A stretch of DNA of 64,000 nt from Euleptes europaea (GCF_029931775.1 NC_079312.1:7943821-8007820), one strand, 5' to 3'. Shown: positions 53,900 through 64,000, numbered from the stretch's first letter. Translations and numbers: made by a program. The notes: a model not told the origin generated them from the sequence alone.

Positions 53900-56596
53900 A
53901 TCTTTTCAGATAGGTTGTCTTACTTCTATGATCAGCGGGCTCAAATCACTGATGATGCTTGGACAAGGCCTATAATAAAGTTTGGTTACCGGTTGCATTT
54001 GCATTCTCTGCCTCCCTGTTCCTCTCCTCCGCTGGGTTCTGCATCTACATCCCCCTTTTTGGAAGGGGAGGTTGCTAAACTGTTAGCAAAGGGTGCAATA
54101 TCTGAATTCACCTCTCCTATGGTGGATTTGGGGTTTTACACCAGGTACTTTCTTGTATGTAAGAAAGGCGGGGGCCAGCACCCAATCCTTGACCTTAGAG
54201 AACTGAATAAGTTCCTTATCGTACCTAAATTTAGGATGTTGTGTCTAAAAGACGTGTTGCCCCTGCTGTCGGGATCTATGGTTTGCTACTGTGGACTTGC
54301 AAGATGCTTATTTCCACATGGCCATACACCCTGCTCATAGGCGGTACCTGCATTTCCAATGTGGAGGTTGCTGCTTTCAGTATAACGTCCTCGCTTTTGG
54401 CTTGGCAACTGCTCCACGGGTTTTTACCAAATGCCTCTCTGCTGTTACCGGGTTCCTAGCCTCCAGAGGTTGTGCAGTCTACCCCTATCTTGACGACTGG
54501 CTTTTTGTCTCCTCCTCCCTGCAAGGGCTAGAAAGGGACATTGCCTTGGCTTGTGATACACTTAAGAGTCTGAGCCTTATTGTTAATAAGGATAAATCTC
54601 ACCTATCCCCTGCTCGCCGCATTTCATTTATCGGCGCTGTTTTAGATGCTCCCACTTTGATGGCTTTTTTGCCTGTGGACAGAGCCCGAGTGATACAATC
54701 AATGGTCTCTGCCTTTACACGTAACCGTTTTCAGACAGCTGTCCGAATACAGAAACTCCTTGGACATATGGCCTCCACGACTTATGTCATGCCTTATGCT
54801 AGGATGCATATGAGGTGTATGCAGAACTGATTTATTCGCCATTTTACTATTAATGTTGATTCACAGAACCGTAGATTGTCCATCCCACGATCAGTACTAC
54901 GGTCCCTTACCTGGTGGTCTGTGGAAGCTAATCTCTTTAAGGGTTGCCCATTAGGAGTTTCCCCTCACGATTTAGTAATCTATACTGGTGCTTCCTTATT
55001 AGGTTGGGACGCTTTATGTGGTTCCCACAAGGTTTGGGGACATTGGTCACCCTCAGAGTGTTCACTGCACATTAACCACCTCGAGGTTCGAGCAATCAGA
55101 TATGCTGTCATCTCTTTTGCAGCGATCCTGGAAGGGAAACGAGTGCTCGTGGCCACCGACAACACAGTGGCCATGTTTTACATCAACAAACAGGGTGGCA
55201 TGGGTTCCCTTACCCTCTGTGCGGAAGCCCTTCGGCTCTGGTCATGGGCCATCGATCACCATATCACCCTTTCCACGATCCACGTAGCGGGCCAGGACAA
55301 CATTACTGCAGATCTATTAAGCAGGCAGGTGTCCGGCAATCACGAATGGTCCATAAAGCCCTCTATCCTTACTCCTATTTTCCAACGATGGGGTTTCCCT
55401 ATGGTGGACCTTTTTGCTACCCAATACAATGCCAAATGCCCCCTGTTCTGTTCCCGGGCGGGGTTGGACAGCTCATCTCTTGGAGACGCGTTTCAACTTC
55501 ATTGGGACGCGGGCCTTTATTTTGCTTTCCCACCCTTCCCTCTCCTCGGGAAGACGCTAGCAAAGGCAAGAGCAGAAGGTGCGCACCTAATCTTGATTGC
55601 CCCCATGTGGCCAAAACGGGTGTTGCTTCCCTCCCTTTGGCAGATGTCCGGAGGGGTCCATTGCCTCCTGCCGGAGGTGGACGACCTTCTGTCCATGGGT
55701 CCAGTCCTATTCCACGTCCTCCCCTCACTCCACCTGGCAGCATGGTGGATACAGCCATAGCTCAGGTGCAGGATAGGATCTCAGAAGTTCTCCTGGCTTC
55801 TAGAAAGCCTTCGACCAGGCGTTCTTACCATTTTAAGTGGAAATGCTTTGTCGCCTGGGCTGAGCAGCATCACATTTGCCCTTTTTCTTGTCCTCCAAGC
55901 GACATATTCAGATACCTCCTAACATTAAGAGATACTGGGTTATCCACTACGTCTATCAAGGTCCATTTGGCGGCCTTATTACCATGATCCCGTTGGTATT
56001 TTTACCCTGTTTTCTGCCCCGGATTCGAAAAGGTTTTTGAAAGGTTTATTCAATCTATACCCTACTGTTAAGAAACCCTTGGAATGTTGGAGTTTGTCCC
56101 TTGTTTTATCTTTTTTATCTCATAAACCATTTGAACCAATGGCTACTTGTGATATTTTGTTTGTTACCTATAAGACAGCATTTTTAATAGCCATCACCTC
56201 TGCTAGGAGGGTGGGGGAGCTGGCAGAGCTTCAATGCAATTCCCCATTTACGAGGTTCCATCCCGACAAGGTCATCCTGCGTCCTAGTCTACAATTTAGA
56301 CCCACGGTTGTGACACCTTTTCATGTCTCAGGACATAGTTTTGCCCGTTTTCTACCCAGACCCGACATCCCCAGCTGAACAAACTTTGCACACACTGGAT
56401 GTTCGTAGGGCTCTTTTGTTTTATTTGGATCAGACAAAGTCCTTCCGGAAGGATCGGTCCCTATTCCTCTGCTTTAAAGGCCCTCGTAAAGCGAGAACGG
56501 CTTCGTCACAGTCCATTTCTAGGTGGGTGGTCACTGCCATTAGACTGGCCTATGCCTCTGCACATGTGGACTTCCCTCTGCCCATTAAGGCTCATT
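53900..56596 (+). pseudogene. DIRS reverse transcriptase, RNase H and recombinase regions (outer element)
   Basis: Recognisable parts are reverse transcriptase (DLQDAYFHMAIHP, LAFGLATAPRVFTK, catalytic YLDD), RNase H (around 54980-55330, with a TDNTVAM motif) and the start of the tyrosine recombinase (RKPSTRRSYHFKWK). They lie in more than one frame and the region is broken in a few places. The inner DIRS is inserted within the recombinase part, whose remainder is at 60426-60600. Confidence 0.85.
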
Positions 56597-56940
56597 CTCC
56601 ACTGAGGCAAGGGCATCCTGATCAGTGGGTTATTTTCCTCTACATCCGGGTAGGCAGTACCTAAACTCAAAACTTCCTGTTTCCCCTTGGTGGGAAAATA
56701 CCCCACAGGAAGCCAGTTTTCGTCCTGCCTATTTGGGTAGAGCAGGCACCATCGCGAGCTCCGTGCCTTCTTCTAGATAAGGAGTGGTTAGGAGAGTCTT
56801 ACTTAATCGTTCTGTCCGTCTGTAATCGTGAGTGTATTGTTTCCCTTCTCCTCCTGTTTATTCCAATACTTATCCTGCTCCTCCCTTCCCGGTGTGTCTT
56901 CTCCTCTATTACTTCAGCCTTAAGGCATAGGGGAGTCAAA

Positions 56941-57414
56941 ATGGCCGACGCCATTTCACTCAGAGAGGACGATCTCCTCGCTGAAAAGGATTATGAAAGG
57001 GGACTGGTCCAAAATGTCCCAAAGCTTCCCGCTTCTCCCAACAGCCGCGATTGCGGACCATTAGGGAGCGTGCCGCAGCCAGACGAAGCCCTAATCAATG
57101 AGCCGACCCCGACCCAGCCAAAGATAAAAAAGGTGCGAAAAGCCACGCCGCCTCAGCCGGGCAGGAGAAGAAAGAGACGGGGCGGCAAAGCTAGCGCTAA
57201 CCTGAAAGCCTGGCGGAGAACGCCTAATTCATCTCCCAGACACCCGAATGCGATGCCCACGGCTCAGGCGCCTGCTTCGGCAGCGGCAGTCTCCCTCCCA
57301 GTGGGAACGGGTAACTTTGCGGCACCGGTTGTTTTCCAGGCGGGAGTTGGCAACCCCCCCTTTTACTCAATCGGCGGCGGGAGGCCATTTTTTATCATGG
57401 GAAAACGCGGATGA
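56941..57414 (+). CDS. Inner DIRS Gag-like N-terminal frame
   Basis: 157 codons, basic and Pro-rich (PKIKKVRKATPPQPGRRRKR), starting 340 bases after the left end. Position and composition fit a DIRS Gag start; no domain is certain. Confidence 0.5.
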   Translation: MADAISLREDDLLAEKDYERGLVQNVPKLPASPNSRDCGPLGSVPQPDEALINEPTPTQPKIKKVRKATPPQPGRRRKRRGGKASANLKAWRRTPNSSPRHPNAMPTAQAPASAAAVSLPVGTGNFAAPVVFQAGVGNPPFYSIGGGRPFFIMGKRG

Positions 57415-57525
57415 GCTGATTAACTGCGCCCTCCAGCGACAATGGCAGGACTTTCAGGCTTTTCAGGCACGGCTACCCCCACCTATCTGGGCGGTTCCAG
57501 ATGGCCATGGTAGGTAACCCCTACC

Positions 57526-58947
57526 ATGCAAAACCCTAGCCCCACAGTGGTTTCTGGGCCTAGCACCTCAGGGGTTACAAAACATGCTGCCTGGCCCACA
57601 AAGGCGGCCATGAAAGCTGTGGTGGTGGAACAAAGGGATCCACAGATGGAACTCTCCAAGTCCACAAATTCTTCCCTTGAGGACGAGGGAGAAGAGAAAG
57701 AGGAAGGAGAATTTGACACAGATGAGGAAGAACTCCCTCAGTCTGTCGAACAACATTCTAGACTGTTCTCTGGGGAGGATTATCAAGGGCTACTAGCCAA
57801 GGCCATCTTAGCCTTAGATTTAAATGAAGAAATCAATTCCAAACACGACACCATCTCACTACCAAAAGACAGAGTGGACAAAATAATATCCTTGGCCTCG
57901 TCAACTGCCAAGTTAAAGACAACCTTGCTCATGTCCCTAGCAAGACTTATGGGCTTGATGGTGTCTTGCATCGGAGTGGTCCCATGGGCTCGGTTCCACT
58001 CTCGTCCACTACAGACATTTCTTCTCCCATACCAATTGGACATTGCCAGAAAGAAGGTAAAGATGATCTTAATCCCCACACAGGTCAGATGCAGTCTCCA
58101 CTGGTGGTGCAAGCCAACGATACTACGCAGGGCAACTCAATACATACATTCTGAGCCCCTACAGATATTTACGGACGCCAGCTTAACAGGCTGGGGAGCC
58201 ACCCTGGACCAGCAGATGACACAAGGTCGTTGGTCCCAGCAGGAGTCCATGCTACACATAAACCTCCTAGAACTGAGGGCGGTGAAACTAGCTCTACTGA
58301 GCTTTGCCAACAATCTCAGAGGCCATCATGTCCTCATAAGGACGGACAATACATCGACAAAGGCCTGTATAAACAAACAGGGCGGTTCTCGATCCTCGGC
58401 CCTACACAGAGAGGCTGTGGCAATATTCGCTTGGGCTCAGGAAAACATACCATCAATAAGAGCGGAACACATCAAAGGCAGACTCAATGTGCAGGCAGAT
58501 TGGCTAAGTCGCCAATATGCCGACGAGGGAGAATGGGAGCTAGATCAGGGAACATTTTATCTTATTACCGCCAGATTTGGTACCCCTTCAGTAGATTTAT
58601 TCGCCTCGGACTCAAATCACAAGGTGCTAAGATTTTATTCAAGGTACCAACATCCAAGGGCAGAAAGAATGGATGCTCTTCTGAGTCCCTGGCCAAAAGG
58701 TCTGCTTTATGCATTCCCTCCAATTCCCATCCTGCCCAAGGTACTCCGAAAAATTTCACAACAGAAGGCCAATGTTATTCTCATTGCCCCGTTCTGGCCT
58801 CGCAGACCATGGTTTGTGAATCTGAAATGGCTATCGTGTCAGGAACCCTGGCAGATCCCACCATCACCGAACATGTTGATTCAGGGACCGCTAGTGCACC
58901 CAGACCCTCAGTGGTTCTGTTTGACCGCGTGGCACTTGAGAGGATAG
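57526..58947 (+). CDS. Inner DIRS frame with Gag-like and RNase H parts
   Basis: 473 codons. An acidic stretch (EDEGEEKEEGEFDTDEEE) lies in the first part. The second part has RNase H signatures: IFTDASLTGWGA, LLELRAVKLAL, RTDNTSTKACINKQGG and NVQADWLSR. These match the DIRS RNase H domain, followed by the conserved VDLFAS and LIAPFWP segments typical of the RNase H to recombinase connection. Overlaps the recombinase frame, as usual in DIRS elements. Confidence 0.75.
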   Translation: MQNPSPTVVSGPSTSGVTKHAAWPTKAAMKAVVVEQRDPQMELSKSTNSSLEDEGEEKEEGEFDTDEEELPQSVEQHSRLFSGEDYQGLLAKAILALDLNEEINSKHDTISLPKDRVDKIISLASSTAKLKTTLLMSLARLMGLMVSCIGVVPWARFHSRPLQTFLLPYQLDIARKKVKMILIPTQVRCSLHWWCKPTILRRATQYIHSEPLQIFTDASLTGWGATLDQQMTQGRWSQQESMLHINLLELRAVKLALLSFANNLRGHHVLIRTDNTSTKACINKQGGSRSSALHREAVAIFAWAQENIPSIRAEHIKGRLNVQADWLSRQYADEGEWELDQGTFYLITARFGTPSVDLFASDSNHKVLRFYSRYQHPRAERMDALLSPWPKGLLYAFPPIPILPKVLRKISQQKANVILIAPFWPRRPWFVNLKWLSCQEPWQIPPSPNMLIQGPLVHPDPQWFCLTAWHLRG

Positions 58948-59978
58948 CCCTCAAGGGTCAGGGTTATACCAACGACGTGGTGGATACAATCATTGAGGCC
59001 AGACGACCGTCCACAAGACGTATGTATAATGCCTCTTGGAAGGCTTTCGTTAGATGGGCCAAAAGAAAGAAGGTTGACCCCCTGCAACCAGGTGTACCAC
59101 AGGTATTAGAGTTTTTACAGCAAGGGACTCACCTAGGTCTCTCAGCATCTACCTTGAGGAGGCAGGTGGCAGCCTTAGCAACCGTTCTTCCTCGTTATGA
59201 GGGAGGCACAATAGCACAACACAATCATGTTTTGGCCTTTATAAAAGGGGTAACTCAAATTCAGCCAGCCATAGTTCACAGGTTCCCATCCTGGAATCTT
59301 AACTTGGTCCTCAAAGCCCTCACTCTGCCGCCTTTCGAACCCCTCCGCTCGGTATCTATGAGATTCCTTCGCATGAAGGTTCTTTTCTTAACAGCAATCA
59401 CCTCTGCTAGACGGGTTTCGGAGCTTAGGGCCCTTTCAATTAGGGAGGGGCTATGTGTATTTCATAAAGACAAAGTGGTGTTAACTCCTGACCCGACCTT
59501 TTTGCCAAAAGTCAATTCTAGATTTCACAGGACACAAGAAACTAACCTCCCTTTGTTTTGTCCAAAACCTAAGGGAACCTTAGAAAAACTATGGCACACC
59601 TTAGATTTGAGAAGAGCCATACGCATCTTTATAGATAGGACAGCTGACATTAGACAGTCAGATTTCATGTTCATAGGGATTTCCAACCCGAACAAAGGGA
59701 AAAGGATGTCAGCGGCAGCAATAGGTTACACGCTGCGACAATGTATTAAGGAGGCATACCACAGCTGTGGTGTCCCAACTCCAGGGGGAATTACAGCCCA
59801 CTCTCTTCGTAGTGCGGCCACCACAGCGGCATTTGATAAACAAGCTCTAGTTGATGAAATCTGTAGGGCAGCCACCTGGTCCTCAGTATCAACCTTTGTG
59901 AAGCACTACAGGATTAATACCTGGTCTTCAGCGCAGGCAGCTTTTGGCCGCAGGGTGCTTCAAAGTGTGGTAGAATAG
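58230..59978 (+). CDS. Inner DIRS tyrosine recombinase frame
   Basis: Open frame whose second half (from about 58930) is a DIRS-type tyrosine recombinase. Core features: RRPSTRRMYNASWKAF at the N-terminal arm-binding end, first catalytic Arg in TSARRVSEL, the H-x-x-R box in ITAHSLRSAATT, and the nucleophile Tyr near FVKHYRINTW. These enzymes integrate a circular DNA copy by site-specific recombination, leaving no long target duplication. The first half overlaps the RNase H frame and is mostly its out-of-frame shadow; the recombinase may be expressed from the overlap, as known in DIRS elements. Confidence 0.82.
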   Translation: MVPAGVHATHKPPRTEGGETSSTELCQQSQRPSCPHKDGQYIDKGLYKQTGRFSILGPTQRGCGNIRLGSGKHTINKSGTHQRQTQCAGRLAKSPICRRGRMGARSGNILSYYRQIWYPFSRFIRLGLKSQGAKILFKVPTSKGRKNGCSSESLAKRSALCIPSNSHPAQGTPKNFTTEGQCYSHCPVLASQTMVCESEMAIVSGTLADPTITEHVDSGTASAPRPSVVLFDRVALERIALKGQGYTNDVVDTIIEARRPSTRRMYNASWKAFVRWAKRKKVDPLQPGVPQVLEFLQQGTHLGLSASTLRRQVAALATVLPRYEGGTIAQHNHVLAFIKGVTQIQPAIVHRFPSWNLNLVLKALTLPPFEPLRSVSMRFLRMKVLFLTAITSARRVSELRALSIREGLCVFHKDKVVLTPDPTFLPKVNSRFHRTQETNLPLFCPKPKGTLEKLWHTLDLRRAIRIFIDRTADIRQSDFMFIGISNPNKGKRMSAAAIGYTLRQCIKEAYHSCGVPTPGGITAHSLRSAATTAAFDKQALVDEICRAATWSSVSTFVKHYRINTWSSAQAAFGRRVLQSVVE

Positions 59979-60012
59979 AAGGATACCCGCCCAGTGGGGA
60001 GCTCTGTAAAGT

Positions 60013-60105
60013 CCCACTGATCAGGATGCCCTTGCCTCAGTGGAGAATGAAGCCTTGGATACTCACCGTAGAGGCTCATTCTCTTCTGAGGCGAAGGGCA
60101 TCCTG
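60013..60105 (+). repeat. Internal complementary region of the inner DIRS
   Basis: First half is the reverse complement of the left end, second half the reverse complement of the right end; across the join it reads 'gtggagaatgaagccttgg', exactly complementary to right end joined to left end. This is the DIRS template used to complete circular DNA. Confidence 0.9.
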
Positions 60106-60650
60106 CCCGCCCGGTACAATTCAAGATTTACAAACCGGCACACACTAGAATGTCAGAATTCTGTATGTTAACTGTTATGTTTTCTGTTGCGGTTATTATG
60201 TTACTGGTTAACGAGGAGTTTTTTGCAAGCGTTTTTTGTTCCTGTCAATATAGCTAGTCTAGACGATAACTGGCTTCCTGTGGGGTATTTTCCCGCCAAG
60301 GGGAGACAGGAAGTTTTGAGTTTAGGTCCTGCCTACCCGGATGTAGAGGAAAATAACCCACTGATCAGGATGCCCTTCGCCTCAGAAGAGAATGAGCCTC
60401 TACGGTGAGTATCCAAGGCTTCATTCCACCAGGGCACAGGCCTCCTCGGCTGCTTTTCTCGGCAGGGTGGATCTTCTGGATGTCTGCAAAGCTGCCACGG
60501 GGTCCACCCCGTCTACGTTCCTGCGACACTACTCCATCGATGTCGACTCCAGGAGCGATGCAGCTGTGGGGAGAGCAGTATTGCAGTCAGTGTTCTGGTG
60601 AGGAGCCCACACCCTCCTCCAAGGTAATGAGCTTGCTACTCTCCCATGTG

Positions 60651-60735
60651 GAACTGCACAGAAGACAAGCAGATGAAAACAGAGTTGCACTTACCTGTAA
60701 CTGCTGTTCATCCAGTGTCTTCTGTGCAGGCACGC
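60651..60735 (+). repeat. Internal complementary region of the outer DIRS
   Basis: 'gcacagaagacaagcagatg' is complementary to the left terminus (51571-51592) and 'cagagttgcacttacctgta' to the right terminus (61022-61042). Same layout as in the inner element. Confidence 0.88.
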
Positions 60736-62663
60736 ATCCCTCCCTCCTTTCCCTGCTGTGGGCTGTTTTCTGGTTTTTTCTGCATCTTAATGTACTCCTC
60801 CACGGCGGCGAAGGGAGAACTGAGGGAGGAGCATCCTCTCCCCCCCTCGTCATGTGATCATTAGGTGGGAAGAAAGCCCGCGCTTGGGGCTAGACGAGGG
60901 GAGGGGGGAGTGCTCCAAGTATTTTGAAGCTTCTAGAAGCTTTTTAGAACGTCTCCGCGGCTGGCCTGCGCACGCACAGTCCCATGCATGCCTGTACTGA
61001 AGACACTGGATGAACAGCAGTTACAGGTAAGTGCAACTCTGTTTTTTCATATAACTGATTACATTGTCTAATATCTTATACTATATCTATAAGTTGACTG
61101 ATATGTAGGTATGGAATGGCTGCCATTTCTCATTAAACTTTTCCCTAAACTCATTGTTAGATTCATCACAGAAGTCATTCTGGCCATAGTTACATATTCA
61201 AGCGTCTTGTCTTTCCATGCTTCAATGCCAGATATAGACGTTTGTTTCCAGGTTCCTGCCAAAACAACTCTCGCAGCCATTGTAGCATATTTAAACAGAT
61301 CTTTGAATCTCATAGGTCGGTCAGATGGTGTTATGCTTAGTAAAAAGTATCTTGGGTCTAGATTTATTTTTAATTTAAGCATATTTTGTATTTCACCTTG
61401 AATCTTCTTCGAGTACATTTGCAACTTCGGACAAGTCCACCAGACATGAAAGTCAGAACCGTCTGTCTCACGGCATTTCCAGCACACCCTTTTTTTCCTT
61501 CGAGCGGGACATCTTAGAAATCATGTTGGGCGTCATGTACCATCTATAGAACGTCTTGTACCAATTTTCTTTTACTTCTTGGCTTGCGGTATATTTCAAT
61601 TCAAGGGTGCAAAGTTTTCCCCATATTTCCATTGTAACCATCTCACCGAAGTTTTGCATCCATTTGATCATATTTGTCTTGACTTGTTCTGCTTCCGAAT
61701 CATATTTCAATAATAATTTATAAAAAATTTCCTAAAAGATGGTCATCACTCTTAGTTACAATTGTCTCAAATAGCGTTAACTCTTTCAATGTCCCAGATT
61801 TTAGACCATTTGTTTTAGGTTGGATCTCAGTTGAAGGTATGTCAGCCAACTCATGTTTTTAAACTTGTCTTGGAGCACTAGTAGACTTTTGAGCTCTCCT
61901 GTGGCGTCCACCATGTCAAGATATGTTAAAAATTGTTCGTTTCTCAGTGCAATGTCTTCGTGATATGCTTCAGTCGGTGACATTATAGATGGCGGAGAGG
62001 GGTTAATTCTCTTTTTTTATCTGTTCCAGACTTTTAAGATCGGTGGCTTAATATCGCAGTCTTTGGGGTTTTTGCCTGGTTGGAGCAGACACTTGGGATT
62101 CCATAAAACCTTATGGAAACCTTGTGAAAGACCAGCTCTTTCCAATATGATGTTTCTGTTCTTGGGGTGCTTAATCCAAGCTACAATCCACATCAAACAG
62201 GCAGCATGGTAGTATAGTTTAAAATTCGGTAGCGCTAGTCCACCTGTTTTCTTATCATCTTGTAGAACTTTGAATTTGACGCTTGGCTTCTTCCCATTCC
62301 AGACAAAATGGTTGATTTGTCCCTGCCAACAGTCTATCGTTGTGTCAGTTATACGTATTGGTAAAAATTGGAATAAGAGGTTTAACCTTGGAAGTACGTT
62401 CATCTTTATTGTTCATATTCTTCCCAGCGAGGAAATAGTCATCTTTGTCCATTGGTTCAGGTCTTTTTCTATTTCTCCCCAAATTCTTGCATAGCTCATT
62501 TTGAAAAGTGTCTTATTTTGTGAAGATATATTGATGCCTAGATACTTAAGGCACCAGAAAAGGATGTCCACTTTCACCACTGTAAGGTGCTTTGAGACTT
62601 ATGGTAGAGGAAAGCAGGGTATGAACACCAACTCTTCTTTCCTTCTCTCTCATCGCCTTTTAG

Positions 62664-62823
62664 AAGGTGAACATAAAGGATTACGTAGGAATGCACGATT
62701 CTTTTGTAGTAACTATTCCATTTGTTTCCTCCAAAGCAATTCCCAAGCCTGGCCTCATCTCCTGGCTTCAGGAAAGGGAAGCACCATTTCCTCCAGACTC
62801 TGAAGATGAGGAGCAGTCGGCAG
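62664..62823 (+). pseudogene. Copy C KRAB-B-like exon, 2-base deletion
   Basis: Same exon as 19047-19208 and 38805-38966 with intact acceptor (cgccttttag) and donor (gtgggt), but 160 bases instead of 162. Two bases are missing near 62674 ('aacataaagg' versus 'aacatagaaagg'), so the reading frame shifts after EGEH and the KRAB-B core is read out of frame. The rest of the exon is well kept, indicating a recent loss. If copy C is expressed, skipping this exon would join KRAB-A (phase 1 out) directly to a phase-1 finger exon in frame. Confidence 0.8.
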
Positions 62824-63229
62824 GTGGGTGCTTAGATATGTGCTGGATGCCTTGGTTGGCTGGGGATAGAGGAGTTTCCATGGAAATTAGCTAGATGTTT
62901 TGAATGGCCCTGATCCCTCACGCTGGGAGCTCATGAACCCAGGGATACTTCCTGCAGTTCCACTGACCTTTCCTTCCTCATAAAATTTTGCATGGGATGG
63001 GAAGGCGGAAACAGTCCCGTTCCTCTTAGTGTTAATCTAGATCTGTGGGTCTTGGATCTTGACCTTGATTCCATCATCCTGGAAGTGTTGATAGGTCTGA
63101 GAAAAGATGAGGAGTAGCTGCAGGGTGGGGAGATCTACTAATTGTCAAGGAAATAAGCCATTATAACCATAAAGAAGAATATATACACAATTATACACTT
63201 TTGCGTAGCAGTGTGTGTGAATAAGATCA

Positions 63230-64000
63230 TGGGGTACAGGCGGGCTGTAAACTAAATATGAGCAGCCAGTGTGAGGCAGCAGCCAAAAGGTCTAATCTGA
63301 TCTTGGAGTGTATCAACAGAGGCGCAACATCCAAATCGCAAGAATGTCATAGTTCCACTGTACACTGCGTTGGTCAGGTCACACCTGGCGTACTATGTGC
63401 AGTTCTGGAGGCCTTAGTTTAAAAAAGAATGTGGATGGAATGGAGCGGATGCAGAGAGAGCGACGAGGATGACCAGGGGCCTGGAGACTTCATTGGTGGT
63501 ATACCCCTGTTGATACCTTCCAAGATCACATTAGCTTTTTTTGCTGCTGCATCACACTGGCTGTTCATATTTAGCGTACAGTCCATCCATACCCCACGAT
63601 CTTGTTCGCACACACTGCTACTCAGAAGTGTTTCCCCCAGCCAGTATGTGTACATTTTTGTTACGCAGATGGAGAACTCTGCATGTATCCTTGTTAAATT
63701 GCATCTTGCTCTGATCGGCCCGCTTCTCCAGTGTGTTCAGATTTGTAAATTGAATGAGTAATCTCTCCACCCCCTCATCCAGATCATATATAAAAAAAAT
63801 TGAAAAGTACCAGGCCCAGAACCAAGGCCCGAGGCACCCTACTGGATAGTTCATTCAGATGAAATGCCATTGACGACTACTTTTTGGCCTGCGTTGGTCA
63901 GGTCACACCTGGCGTACTGTGTGCAGTTCTGGGGGCCTTAGTTCAAAAAAGGATGTGGATGGAATGGAACAGATGCAGAGAGAGCAAGGAGGATGACTAG
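63230..64000. repeat. CR1 fragments, alternating orientation (C)
   Basis: + strand C-terminal CR1 to about 63490, minus-strand CR1 to about 63885, then + strand CR1 again to the window end. The junction 'ctactttttggcct' at 63880 is the same breakpoint at which unit B passes into unit C (40036-40048), here joined to different sequence. Confidence 0.75.

Larger units (their letters stand above)
56597..60425 (+). mobile_element. DIRS retrotransposon 2 (inner), 3829 bases
   Basis: Inserted in the recombinase region of the outer DIRS, with CATT on each side (56593-56596 and 60422-60425). Inverted termini of about 125 bases (56597-56718, 60268-60398), about 95% alike by eye, so younger than its host. 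Parts: Gag-like 56941-57414 and following, RNase H region about 58150-58520, tyrosine recombinase about 58900-59978, internal complementary region 60013-60105. I see no complete reverse transcriptase, so it is probably a reduced, non-autonomous copy with few breaks. Confidence 0.9.
51571..61050 (+). mobile_element. DIRS retrotransposon 1 (outer), with a second DIRS inside
   Basis: DIRS-order tyrosine-recombinase element. Inverted termini of about 210 bases (51571-51790 and about 60790-61040), roughly 90% alike by eye. Parts in order: Gag-like frame 51864-53225; reverse transcriptase and RNase H region about 53900-55760; recombinase region from about 55740, interrupted by the inner DIRS (56597-60425), ending near 60600; then the internal complementary region at 60651-60735. 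Flanked by TTCAT on both sides, no longer duplication. It is a fossil with several breaks. Confidence 0.9.
50328..62578 (-). mobile_element. L1 LINE (C), 5'-truncated, split by Penelope and DIRS insertions
   Basis: Minus-strand L1 whose 3' end lies at about 50328-50447 and 51490-51570, with ORF2 C-terminal sequence at 61051-62403 (MCWKCRETDGSDFHVWWTCP, AARVVLAGTWKQTS, FVWNGKKPSVKFKVLQ, LPRLNLLFQFLPIRITDT). Target-site sequence 'tgtaagg(a/t)gcttt' is present on both sides (about 50314-50327 and 62578-62591). The same insertion is seen in A at 18571. The 3' UTR holds a partial tandem repeat ('gacaaacattcttattggtc' / 'gacgaacattcttattggtc'). Confidence 0.82.

Noticed and set aside
58900-59978. 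Phage or bacterial integrase contamination
   Set aside because: The recombinase overlaps RNase H in an element with inverted ends and an internal complementary region, the DIRS layout, and is embedded in vertebrate repeats.

Overview
The window looks like nuclear DNA of a squamate reptile, most likely a lizard. The evidence is the mix of repeats: RTE-BovB LINEs of the squamate type, CR1 and L1 LINEs, tRNA-derived SINEs with a TTC-rich tail, a 5S rRNA-derived SINE, Penelope-like elements, DIRS retrotransposons, hAT and pogo-type DNA transposons, together with a spliced KRAB/C2H2 zinc-finger gene. No bacterial or organellar signal is seen. The species cannot be read from the sequence.

The backbone is a tandem array of one KRAB zinc-finger locus, all on the + strand. 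Unit A (about 48-27464) is the complete gene: an 83-base exon carrying the start codon (6767-6849), a KRAB-A exon (11879-12005), a KRAB-B-like exon (19047-19208) and a zinc-finger exon (23016-25150). These splice in frame to 812 residues with 20 full-length C2H2 fingers. Unit B (about 27465-40040) repeats the start exon, KRAB-A and KRAB-B but has no finger exon; it runs directly into unit C. Unit C (about 40041 to the window end) has the start exon and KRAB-A but lacks the putative promoter region, and its KRAB-B exon carries a 2-base deletion. Any finger exon of C lies beyond the window. B and C share a deletion between two CR1 fragments that A lacks, so they are the closer pair.

Almost everything else is transposable elements, often nested. 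In A, a 4-kb pogo-type transposon sits in a SINE at a TA target, followed by a BovB with a hAT inside it, a GC-rich pogo derivative, a 5S SINE and an L1 fragment. In C, a near full-length but broken BovB (minus strand, about 42001-48863) holds a 334-base hAT, a 2.4-kb ORF1-only L1-like element with a 19-base target duplication, and a Penelope-like element. Further right, an L1 (minus strand) is split by a Penelope-like element and by a DIRS element (about 51571-61050), which is itself split by a second, younger DIRS element (56597-60425). Both DIRS elements keep inverted termini and the internal complementary region typical of the family.

The observations most worth a second look are the ORF1-only L1 element, the DIRS-in-DIRS nest with both internal complementary regions readable, hammerhead-ribozyme-like sequence in the Penelope termini, relic zinc fingers beyond the stop codon of gene A, SINE tails that supply splice acceptors to the KRAB-B and finger exons, and an exon-phase arrangement that could let B splice in frame into C to give a two-KRAB protein.
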